A stretch of 10,818 nt of DNA from AV2 sp035637175 (GTDB lineage: Bacteria > Verrucomicrobiota > Verrucomicrobiia > Limisphaerales > AV2): contig DASPXS010000338.1 in NCBI GenBank assembly GCA_035637175.1, positions 1-10,818 of the forward strand. Direction: 5' to 3'. The notes below the pieces were generated by a model that was not told the origin of the DNA, did not search any database, and saw nothing but the letters and a program-made list of their open reading frames with translations. The translations under genes and the position numbers were made by a program. This document shows positions 1 through 5,268 of the stretch, piece by piece; the stretch's first letter is position 1; every line of letters starts with the position of its first letter.

Positions 1-929
1 GCGTCATCGAAGCCGACCACCCTGAGATCGCGTGGAACCCGCACATTGTTCTTCTCCAGGGTGCGCATCAAATGAGCGGCGGTCAGATCGTTGCCGCAGA
101 TGACCGCATCCCAGCGTCGCCCTCCAACGAGTGAACGCACGAACTTAATATCTTCCGGGTCCCCGATGTGTATCCAGTCACGTCGCAATTCCAGTTGCTG
201 GCGCACCAGGGCTTCGCGCACGCCGGCAATCCGCCCATCCACCGTCGGCGGGAAGTGCGACATGGCCACAAAGGCGAGGCGCCGACAGCCGAGCTTGAAC
301 AGATGCTCGGCCAGAAGGCAGCCGGCCGCGAGATTGTCGATACCGACGAGGTCGAGGTTGCTGCGATGGGGAAACGGCAGCAAGTCACGGTCGAGCAACA
401 CGACGGGAATGCCCGCTTTACCAAATCGCTCGGCGATGCGGCGGTTGGCCTGCTCCTTCCCGTCGGTGAGGTCAAACGGGGCGAAGAAGACACCCGCGAC
501 GCGCCGTTCGATGAATTGTTCGCACAGCTTGACGGCGTGCTCCTGGCTCATGTCGTGATCCTGCCGGGGATGCGCGGAATCGCCCCACAGGAGGGTGTAT
601 TCGCCCGCGCGCGCGAGGCTGGCGAGTTCTCCGCAAATGAGACCGAAGATTTCAACGGCGCCCAACCCGGGAATGAGCAGGCCGAGTTGACGGGAGGCGG
701 GCGAGTTTGGCGTTTGCCGGCGCACATAGGTTCCGGAACCGGCCCGTCGCTCGATGAGCCCCTCGGTTTGAAGGTCCCGCAAGGCGCGGGCAACTGTGGG
801 GCGTGACACGCCGAATTTTTTGACGAGTTGCGCTTCACTGGGGAGGCGGCCGGCCGGCCCGTACTTGCCGCCGGCAATGTCCGCCAACAGTTCCCGTGAG
901 ATCTCGCGATGCTTGGGCGCCAGGCTCAT
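1..929 (-). CDS. GntR-family regulator with LacI-type ligand-binding domain, 3' end outside window
   Basis: The leftward frame opens with ATG at 929 and stays open for 309 codons to the window edge, so the end of the gene is missing. Residues about 5-70 form a GntR-type winged helix: RLPSEAQLVKKFGVSRPTVARAL, then a wing with ERRAGSGTYVRR. From about residue 80 (QLGLLIPG) the protein reads like a LacI/periplasmic-binding-protein sensor. The last visible residues, VVGFDD, are the LacI-family hallmark. This arrangement is known from AraR of Bacillus and its relatives, which are sugar-responsive repressors. The ligand cannot be told from the sequence. The ATG has no strong Shine-Dalgarno site. 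A short palindrome just upstream (942-954) may be its own operator. The gene is divergent from the HAD phosphatase gene; whether it controls that gene is unknown. Confidence 0.9.
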   Translation of the reverse strand, partial: MSLAPKHREISRELLADIAGGKYGPAGRLPSEAQLVKKFGVSRPTVARALRDLQTEGLIERRAGSGTYVRRQTPNSPASRQLGLLIPGLGAVEIFGLICGELASLARAGEYTLLWGDSAHPRQDHDMSQEHAVKLCEQFIERRVAGVFFAPFDLTDGKEQANRRIAERFGKAGIPVVLLDRDLLPFPHRSNLDLVGIDNLAAGCLLAEHLFKLGCRRLAFVAMSHFPPTVDGRIAGVREALVRQQLELRRDWIHIGDPEDIKFVRSLVGGRRWDAVICGNDLTAAHLMRTLEKNNVRVPRDLRVVGFDD

Positions 930-941
930 GCGGACGCTAAT

Positions 942-954
942 CTGTTAGTAACAG
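942..954. promoter_or_regulatory. Palindrome upstream of the GntR gene, possible autoregulatory operator
   Basis: CTGTTAGTAACAG is a 13-bp perfect palindrome about a central G, 13 bases upstream of the GntR-type start codon. GntR-family proteins bind short palindromes, often with GT and AC in the arms, as here. On the leftward strand a possible promoter lies just before it: TTGGCA at 986-981, then a weak -10 (GATACA) after 16 bases. The palindrome would then sit near the transcription start, as for a repressor. This is inference from position and symmetry only. Confidence 0.4.
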
Positions 955-1137
955 CTCTTGTATCTGTCATATCAGCTTTCTGCCAATCTGTCATGCCGAA
1001 TGTTGGCACAACTGAGGAATGTAGCGTACGTAGGAGATGATGAAAAATGAAACGATGACGGCGTCACACATAAGACGGGTGAACCCGGCCGGCCGGGCTG
1101 AACGAACGAACAAAAGTCCCAATCCTGCGCCGGTGGA

Positions 1138-1172
1138 AGTCGAATGTCGGCGGGCAAAGTCCCGCCACGACT
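1138..1172 (+). other. Two-part stem-loop in the leader of the HAD gene
   Basis: Arms GGCGGG (1149-1154) and CCCGCC (1161-1166) pair across a 6-base loop. Outside them AGTCG (1138-1142) pairs with CGACT (1168-1172), leaving an asymmetric internal loop. No U tract follows, so this is not an ordinary terminator. If the HAD transcript starts upstream, the structure lies about 100 bases before its start codon. It could be a structured leader or part of a dispersed palindromic repeat. Confidence 0.4.
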
Positions 1173-1234
1173 GCATCGGTGACAGAGGCGGAAACTGGTT
1201 CTGGGCCTGGGCTTATGCTCCGCTCGTCCCTTGA

Positions 1235-1262
1235 AAGTACCGGCAAAGAAGTACCGGCAAAG
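1235..1262 (+). repeat. Perfect 14-bp tandem duplication ending in the HAD ribosome binding site
   Basis: The unit AAGTACCGGCAAAG occurs twice without a gap, at 1235-1248 and 1249-1262. The second copy runs into AAAGGAG, the Shine-Dalgarno site for ATG 1270. The first copy continues with AAAGAAG, a weaker version. The unit length is not a multiple of three, but it lies outside the coding frame, so gain or loss of a copy would alter only the leader. Confidence 0.85.
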
Positions 1263-1269
1263 GAGAACC

Positions 1270-2115
1270 ATGAACACGTTGCCTCACTCTGACAAGACAA
1301 CCGAATATCTCCTGGCCAGCGACTTCGACCAGACATTGAGCTTCAATGATTCGGGCTTCGTCCTCAGCGAAATGTTGGGGATTTCCGGCTTCCAGGAAAA
1401 GGTTGCGGGTCTGTCGCGGTCCAACCTGGTGCAGCAGGGCGCCGAACTGGCCTACTTGTTGCGTCATGACCCGCAATTCCGCAGCGTTCGCCGGGAACAT
1501 CTCATTGAAGCAGGGAAGCTCGTCCGGTTGAAAGATGACGTAAAACGGTTCGCTGAAGTCCTTGACCGCGGCCTGGAAGGCAACCGTTTCCGGTTCTTCG
1601 TGATTTCGGCCGGGGCGCGGGAACTGGTCCAGTCGGCCCTGGAAGGCATTGTTCCCCCGGAGAATGTGTTCGGGACGGAGTTCGGCTATGACCCTTCCAC
1701 CGGTGAGATTTCGAGCGTTCTAATGGAACCCGCCGGCTATGGCAAAGTCGTGGTGCTCGAGGAACTGCAGGCCAGACTCCAGATCAGTCCGGATCGGACC
1801 ATTTACGTCGGCGACGGCAGTTCCGATCTTTACGTCATGCATCACGTCAACAGCCGCGACGGGCATACCATTGCGGTTTCGGAAACCAAATCCATCGGAC
1901 GCATCGCCAAACGGACGATTCTCAGCGCGAATACGCTCAGCGTTCTGGTGCCGATCATGGAAGACATCCTGAAGTGGAACGCGCATCAGATCCGCGAGCT
2001 ATTCACTTCCTACGGGTTGGCGTTGCAAGACTGGGACAAAATTCGCACCGACTGGCTCACATTCCACAATACGCCCCTACAAGTCGTCGCGAACCAGGCG
2101 GCTTTGGCCTCTTGA
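1270..2115 (+). CDS. HAD-superfamily phosphatase, phosphoserine-phosphatase-like
   Basis: The protein has 281 residues. All HAD catalytic motifs are visible: motif I DFDQT with nucleophile D18 and acid/base D20; motif II VISAG with S113; a lysine at K159 in GYGK; and motif III GDGSSDL with D182 and D186, which hold magnesium. The spacing between motifs I and II suits the helical C1 cap of the SerB/MtnX-like (HAD-IB) group, so a small phosphorylated metabolite is the likely substrate, but it cannot be named. No signal peptide or membrane segment is seen, so it should be cytosolic. I chose ATG 1270 because AAAGGAG ends 4 bases before it. A TTG at 1231 in the same frame would translate the tandem repeat and is less likely. 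The stop codon directly abuts an alcohol dehydrogenase remnant. Confidence 0.88.
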   Translation: MNTLPHSDKTTEYLLASDFDQTLSFNDSGFVLSEMLGISGFQEKVAGLSRSNLVQQGAELAYLLRHDPQFRSVRREHLIEAGKLVRLKDDVKRFAEVLDRGLEGNRFRFFVISAGARELVQSALEGIVPPENVFGTEFGYDPSTGEISSVLMEPAGYGKVVVLEELQARLQISPDRTIYVGDGSSDLYVMHHVNSRDGHTIAVSETKSIGRIAKRTILSANTLSVLVPIMEDILKWNAHQIRELFTSYGLALQDWDKIRTDWLTFHNTPLQVVANQAALAS

Positions 2116-2379
2116 ACGAAGCGTGTAACGCTCGTCGGCGCGCCGGAGAAGCCGTTGCCGGTCGCGGCGTTCAACTTGATCTTACCGCGCCGCCATTTCG
2201 CCGGCTCCGCCATCGGAGGCATCGCGGAGACGCAGGAGATGCTCGATTTCTGCGCTGAGCACGGAATCGTCAGTGACATCGAGGTCATTCGCATCCAGCA
2301 GATCAACGAGGCTTACGAGCGCCTCCTGAAAGGCGACGTGAAATACCGCTTTGTCATCGACCTGGCCTCGCTGAGGTGA
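2116..2379 (+). pseudogene. C-terminal remnant of a zinc-type alcohol dehydrogenase (YahK/cinnamyl-alcohol type)
   Basis: After the HAD stop codon a frame of 87 codons reads like the tail of the medium-chain, NADP-dependent alcohol dehydrogenases related to E. coli YahK. It contains VTLVGAPEKPLP, then AGSAIGGIAETQEMLDFCAEHG, then IEVIRIQQINEAYERL and KYRFVIDLASL. Such enzymes have about 350 residues. Here roughly three quarters are missing, including the catalytic zinc site and most of the nucleotide-binding fold, so it cannot be an active enzyme. The piece has no internal stop or frameshift, which suggests a fairly recent deletion or recombination whose junction lies at about 2115-2125. A TTG at 2155 after GGAG (2145-2148) could still start a 74-residue peptide, but these bases are simply the conserved GAPEKPL codons. 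Confidence 0.85.
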
Positions 2380-2424
2380 GGGTTCGAGCGGGGATACGAA
2401 TCACCGAGGGGGGAATTGTTGGAA

Positions 2425-2468
2425 GAAGGTCGCCCATAACTGTGGACCGTCCGTTTGGGCGATCCTTC
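2425..2468. terminator. Long hairpin between convergent units, possible terminator
   Basis: GAAGG plus TCGCCCA (2425-2436) pairs with TGGGCGA plus CCTTC (2456-2468), with one bulged T at 2463 and a 19-base loop. It lies between the rightward dehydrogenase remnant and the 3' end of the leftward hypothetical gene. No U tract is seen in either direction, so its role as a terminator is uncertain. Confidence 0.4.
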
Positions 2469-2533
2469 CGGGCAATTTGGGTCCGAATCTGTCCCCTGCG
2501 CCCGAGTCGTCACCATCTCGAAACCGAGCCGCA

Positions 2534-2941
2534 TCAATTCCGGACGCTTAATTGGGTCTTAAGCGCAGCCAGCATTGCGTTGAAGAAACTGGCGGACTTG
2601 GGGGTCGTGGTTACGGTGGAATCGAGATTGACGAGGGTGGGCAGCGAACTTTGCGTGGGAATGTCGTGATAAGAAAGAACGGCCTTGATACCGCCGGCCG
2701 AGCCCAGGCGGGAATAGGCATCCTGCACGTGGATTTGCTGGGTCAACGTGATGCGATAGCCCAGCCTGACCAGGAGTTGCTCGAAAGAATTCGTGCCGTT
2801 CACCCCTTCAAACAGCGCCTCCCGGTCGGCCGACAGGCTGTCGAGGATGGCTTTGAGTCCTTTGAAGGGTTCGCGGGACAAAACGCGTTCGAAATTCTGC
2901 CGCCTTGTTTCCAAGTCCGTTTTGGCTGATTGGTCTGTCAT
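2534..2941 (-). CDS. Hypothetical protein, 135 residues
   Basis: I do not recognise this family. The predicted protein begins MTDQSAKTDLETRRQNF, has an amphipathic helical N-terminal third (ERVLSREPFKGLKAILDSL), then a central part with FEQLLVRLGYRITLTQ, and ends in LAALKTQLSVRN. It has no cysteine, no signal peptide and no membrane segment, so a small cytosolic protein is likely. The start at 2941 has no clear Shine-Dalgarno site. It lies 71 bases downstream of the RRM gene on the same strand. A hairpin at about 2953-2978 in that gap may separate the two or attenuate transcription into this gene. The amino-acid make-up and lack of stops look like a true gene, but only homologues would settle it. 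Confidence 0.65.
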   Translation of the reverse strand: MTDQSAKTDLETRRQNFERVLSREPFKGLKAILDSLSADREALFEGVNGTNSFEQLLVRLGYRITLTQQIHVQDAYSRLGSAGGIKAVLSYHDIPTQSSLPTLVNLDSTVTTTPKSASFFNAMLAALKTQLSVRN

Positions 2942-3012
2942 AATAAGTTAAAGCCGGCGGGCTTCTGTCCAACAGAGTCCCGTCGCAATGAATAATCCAT
3001 CCGCGCCCGTCC

Positions 3013-3312
3013 TTAACGCTCGGAGCGACTGCCGCCACCATAACCGCCGCCGGCGGGACGCTCTTCACGAGACCGGGCCTCATTCACCGTCAGAGCGCGG
3101 CCTTTCCATTCCTTGCCGTTGAGGCCCTTGATCGCGGCATCAAAGCCTTCCCTGGTGTTCATGGTAACGAAGGCAAAACCACGAGACCGCCCGGTCATTT
3201 TATCCATGATAACATTGATCTCGTTCACTGCCCCGTGTTGGGAAAGCATGTCCCGGAGGTCGGTTTCGGTGACGTCAAAGGGAAGATTTCCCACGTACAG
3301 TTTTGTGCTCAT
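3013..3312 (-). CDS. RRM-domain RNA-binding protein with glycine-rich tail (copy 1)
   Basis: The protein has 99 residues with one RNA recognition motif. RNP2 is KLYVGNL (residues 4-10) and RNP1 is RGFAFVTM (44-51), both carrying the aromatic residues that stack on RNA bases. A short arginine- and glycine-rich tail follows (SREERPAGGGYGGGSRSER). This is the layout of the bacterial and cyanobacterial Rbp proteins, single-stranded RNA binders, many of which rise in the cold. The second copy at 8681-8998 has the same design. No Shine-Dalgarno site precedes ATG 3312; instead there is an A-rich GCAAAAATCATT shared with copy 2. About 170 bases upstream lies a tandem LysR-type operator with a promoter pointing at this gene, so control by the neighbouring LysR protein is likely. 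Confidence 0.93.
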   Translation of the reverse strand: MSTKLYVGNLPFDVTETDLRDMLSQHGAVNEINVIMDKMTGRSRGFAFVTMNTREGFDAAIKGLNGKEWKGRALTVNEARSREERPAGGGYGGGSRSER

Positions 3313-3451
3313 AATGATTTTTGCAGTTCTTCTCGCGTCGGCATGGGAACCGGGGAGAGGCCAGATCTAAATGCCCCGATGCGGTCGGTTATCTTGCGTG
3401 GTCAACTCCAGCTCGCTGTTTGCCCTCAACTTTCCCAATCGAATCGATGAA

Positions 3452-3481
3452 ACTATGCACGCTTAGGACGAACCTTTCCAA
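3452..3481 (-). promoter_or_regulatory. Putative promoter for RRM gene 1
   Basis: Leftward -35 TTGGAA (3481-3476), an 18-base spacer and -10 CATAGT (3457-3452). Each hexamer matches the sigma-70 consensus at four of six positions, a weak promoter of the kind that needs an activator. The predicted start near 3445 gives a leader of about 130 bases. The -35 shares one base with the second LysR box. Confidence 0.5.
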
Positions 3482-3517
3482 TACTTTGTGGGTATTCCTG
3501 CGATAGCTTAAATCTAT
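3481..3517 (-). promoter_or_regulatory. Tandem LysR-type operator upstream of RRM gene 1
   Basis: Read leftward there are two 15-bp dyads of the T-N11-A type. The first is ATAGATTTAAGCTAT (3517-3503), a near-perfect palindrome. Seven bases later comes ATACCCACAAAGTAT (3495-3481), with ATAC-N7-GTAT ends. The period is 22 bp, about two helical turns, as in known LysR-type sites with a recognition box and an activation box; BenM/CatM use ATAC-N7-GTAT. The second box overlaps a -35 element. A closely matching arrangement lies upstream of osmC. Confidence 0.75.
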
Positions 3518-3572
3518 GAGAACCCCTGATGCCGTCGGAGGAGCGGAGCGGTTGAATTCAGGGAAACCCATT

Positions 3573-4472
3573 TCAGGAGCGGAGGGTATGTGCGGTGAGG
3601 TTTTTGACGATCTGAATGTATTGTTGCAATGCCCTGGAATCGTTATCACCGTTCCAGGCAATGCAGTAGTCCGCCTTGACCGGCGGGACCAGGGGCCGGA
3701 AGGCCACTCCGGGGTGCGGCAACTTTTTGATGTGCTCGCGCGCCAGCGTGACGCCCAAACCTTCGGCGACGAAGGTCATGAGCGCGGGTTCCAACTCGGC
3801 GGTTTGTAGAATTCTGGGCGTAAAGTCCGCCGGCTGGCAGGTTTCGCAGAGCCAATCGCGAAAACCCGGATGCGTCTTCTCGGACATGCCCACAAAAAAC
3901 AGCGTTTTCAGCTCGCCGAGATTTACCCGGCTCTTCCTGGCCAGCGGATGTTTTAGCGGCAGAACGACGACCGTTCTGTGCCGGGCGATGCTTTCCCAAT
4001 GCAGGCCCCTGGCGGATGCCGGAGGACGCAGCCCGACGAAGCCCAGATCGATCTTTCGCGCTTCCAGGGCGCGAAACTGTTCCGCCGGCGTCATGTCGAA
4101 GAGGTTCAGCGCAACGTGTGGGAATGCCTGGCGGAAGGCTCCGAGCGTTTCGGGGAGCAGCTCGAAGTTAAAATTGGACGAATACGCGATGTTCAACTGG
4201 CCGGTTTCGCCCCGGCTCAGACGCTGCACCGCCTGGACACTTTCCGTGGCCAGCGCCAGCACGCGTCTGGCATCAATGAGGAAAGCCCGCCCTTCCTCGG
4301 TCAAGGTCACCTGGCTTTTGGAACGGTTCAGGAGACGCACGCCGATCTCCTCCTCCAGGTTGTGAATCTGGCGCGTGAGCGAGGGTTGCGCTAAATGCAG
4401 CTTTGCGGCGGCTTTGGTGAAATTCAAAATTTCCGCCACGGCAACGAAATACCGCAGGTGACGCAGTTCCAT
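3573..4472 (-). CDS. LysR-family transcriptional regulator
   Basis: The protein has 299 residues, the usual length. The N-terminal winged helix is classic: MELRHLRYFVAVAEILNFTKAAAKLHLAQPSLTRQIHNLEEEIG, followed by the linker helix (about 65-88). From about residue 92 (GQLNIAYSS) comes the two-lobed effector domain, closest in feel to the BenM/CatM/HcaR group, with ARKIDLGFVG, VVLPLKHPLA and VAEGLGVTLA. It has C209 and C212 as a CETC motif. C212 aligns with the resolving cysteine of OxyR, but the OxyR peroxidatic cysteine is a glycine here, so it is not an OxyR. ATG 4472 lacks a strong Shine-Dalgarno site. The gene lies between two matching LysR-type operators, 203 bp upstream of its start and 56 bp downstream of its stop. 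I infer that it controls osmC-groEL and RRM gene 1. The effector is unknown. Confidence 0.93.
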   Translation of the reverse strand: MELRHLRYFVAVAEILNFTKAAAKLHLAQPSLTRQIHNLEEEIGVRLLNRSKSQVTLTEEGRAFLIDARRVLALATESVQAVQRLSRGETGQLNIAYSSNFNFELLPETLGAFRQAFPHVALNLFDMTPAEQFRALEARKIDLGFVGLRPPASARGLHWESIARHRTVVVLPLKHPLARKSRVNLGELKTLFFVGMSEKTHPGFRDWLCETCQPADFTPRILQTAELEPALMTFVAEGLGVTLAREHIKKLPHPGVAFRPLVPPVKADYCIAWNGDNDSRALQQYIQIVKNLTAHTLRS

Positions 4473-4490
4473 ATCGTGACCGCCAGCTTA

Positions 4491-4504
4491 GCGATTTCAA
4501 TCGC
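4491..4504. promoter_or_regulatory. Palindrome just upstream of the LysR gene
   Basis: GCGATT, two bases, then AATCGC: a 14-bp inverted repeat with perfect arms, centred about 25 bases before the LysR start codon. It could form a small hairpin in the lysR leader or be a protein site. It does not fit the ATAG-N7-CTAT pattern of the two larger operators. Confidence 0.3.
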
Positions 4505-4674
4505 ATTGGCAACCGGTCAATGGCGTTTGGCGCGTCCAGCACCTTGATCGAAGCGTCGAGGTGGACCTCTCCCAAGGTCGCCAAGGAAGTCCACAAAGAA
4601 ATCAAGAGGATCGGCCCGGCTCTTGCTACGGTCCCTTGCGCCGCAATGTTCGATTCCAAATTCGCGCGCAGCCC

Positions 4675-4711
4675 ATAGCTCAAAGGTATCGTCATTGCAT
4701 TTTCTAAGTAT
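4675..4711 (+). promoter_or_regulatory. Tandem LysR-type operator upstream of osmC-groEL
   Basis: The first 15-bp box, ATAGCTCAAAGGTAT (4675-4689), keeps the T-N11-A pattern with five of seven base pairs in the dyad. Seven bases later a weaker box (4697-4711) ends in AAGTAT. Compared with the operator of RRM gene 1, the 45 bases from the first box past the -35 are identical at 27 positions without gaps, including ATAG, AAG, TATCG and AAGTATTGG. A strong recognition box plus a degenerate activation box is typical of LysR-type sites. It lies in the lysR-osmC divergent region. Confidence 0.7.
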
Positions 4712-4740
4712 TGGCATGGGTGCGTCCGGGGGGCGATGCT
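4711..4740 (+). promoter_or_regulatory. Putative promoter for osmC-groEL
   Basis: -35 TTGGCA (4711-4716, five of six consensus bases), an 18-base spacer and a poor -10 GATGCT (4735-4740). The predicted start near 4747 is only a few bases before ATG 4750, so the transcript may be leaderless. That would fit the lack of a Shine-Dalgarno site. As in the RRM promoter, the -35 shares one base with the second LysR box. Confidence 0.4.
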
Positions 4741-4749
4741 CGTTGCGGC

Positions 4750-5265
4750 ATGAAACCCTATACGCGGAAGGCCTCAGTCCTTTGGCTGGGCACCCGCCAG
4801 CGTGGCAAAGGCGCCATCAGCACACCGAGTGCTGTCCTGACGAAAGCCCCCTACGCCTCCGGCAACGACATCAAGCGAAGGGGCACCAATCCGCCCGAAC
4901 TGATCGCGGCCGCTCACGCGGGCAGTTTTTCGATGACTCTGGCCAATGAACTGGCGAAGGCCGGCTATTGCCCGCGTCAGATTCATACCACGGCAACGGT
5001 CACGATGGAGGACATTGCCCCCGGCTGGACGATGACCCAGATTCATCTGGATGTGATTGCCACAGTGCCCAAGGTGGCGCAGTGCGACTTTATCGATGCG
5101 GCGCTGCTGGCAAAGGCGAATTGTCCCATCTCGCGATCGCTTAATGCAAACATCTCAATGCGCGCGAACCTGAAGCGGGTTGCGGCGGCACCAAGGATTT
5201 TCCCGCGCGCAAGCGCGGCCAGACGCACGGTCAATTCAAATTCAAATCAACAAAGGAAAATCTAA
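4750..5265 (+). CDS. osmC: OsmC/Ohr-family protein with Ser in place of the first catalytic Cys, extended C-terminus
   Basis: Residues 1-142 align along their length with E. coli OsmC, a thiol peroxidase for organic and fatty-acid hydroperoxides: RGKGAISTPSAVL, GTNPPELIAAAHAG, then AKANCPISRSLNANISM. OsmC enzymes use Cys59 (in HAACFSM) and Cys125. Here C125 is kept, but position 59 is serine (AGT at 4924-4926, one base from TGT), so the normal peroxide chemistry should be lost or changed. Other cysteines are C74 and C112. A tail of about 29 residues (143-171, ending NSNSNQQRKI) goes beyond the family length and contains a GC-rich hairpin (5203-5218, loop GCAA). I chose ATG 4750 because the family starts there; a TTG at 4711 lies inside the operator. 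The stop is 3 bases before groEL, so the two genes form an operon, probably under LysR control. Confidence 0.9.
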   Translation: MKPYTRKASVLWLGTRQRGKGAISTPSAVLTKAPYASGNDIKRRGTNPPELIAAAHAGSFSMTLANELAKAGYCPRQIHTTATVTMEDIAPGWTMTQIHLDVIATVPKVAQCDFIDAALLAKANCPISRSLNANISMRANLKRVAAAPRIFPRASAARRTVNSNSNQQRKI

Positions 5266-5268
5266 TCT

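Larger units (their letters stand above)
930..1269. other. Gene-free divergent region with strong inverted repeats
   Basis: These 340 bases separate the leftward GntR gene from the rightward HAD gene, so both promoters should be here. Visible elements are a repeated ATCTGTCAT (962-970 and 986-994); an inverted pair TGCCAA (981-986) and TTGGCA (1003-1008); a perfect 14-bp palindrome of C/G blocks at 1084-1097; and a two-part stem-loop at 1138-1172, with outer arms AGTCG/CGACT and inner arms GGCGGG/CCCGCC around the loop CAAAGT. I could not match it to a known riboswitch class. The short frames here look spurious. Confidence 0.6.

Noticed and set aside
168..806. Long rightward open frame
   Set aside because: It lies fully antisense to the GntR/LacI-type gene, whose product shows clear family motifs.
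1125..1195. Cobalamin riboswitch
   Set aside because: Fragments resemble it, but the conserved core order, the B12 box end and the usual target gene are missing.
1037..1234. Rightward 65-codon frame preceded by AGGAG
   Set aside because: The product is low-complexity and runs through both strong hairpins; AGGAG is directly joined to the first ATG. No family likeness.
2380..2410. tRNA T-arm-like GGTTCGA
   Set aside because: No acceptor, D or anticodon arms can be folded around it.
3573..4472. LysR gene product as OxyR
   Set aside because: One operator box fits the OxyR half-site pattern, but the peroxidatic cysteine is absent and the effector domain looks like the BenM/HcaR group.
4520..4678. 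Rightward 52-codon frame before osmC
   Set aside because: Codon use is plausible, but there is no ribosome binding site, no family likeness, and it ends inside the LysR-type operator.
4517..4717. Leftward frames in the lysR-osmC gap
   Set aside because: Two overlapping frames are open at once, neither has a start signal, and both cross the operator.
5180..5268. CIRCE heat-shock element before groEL
   Set aside because: No TTAGCACTC/GAGTGCTAA repeat is present.
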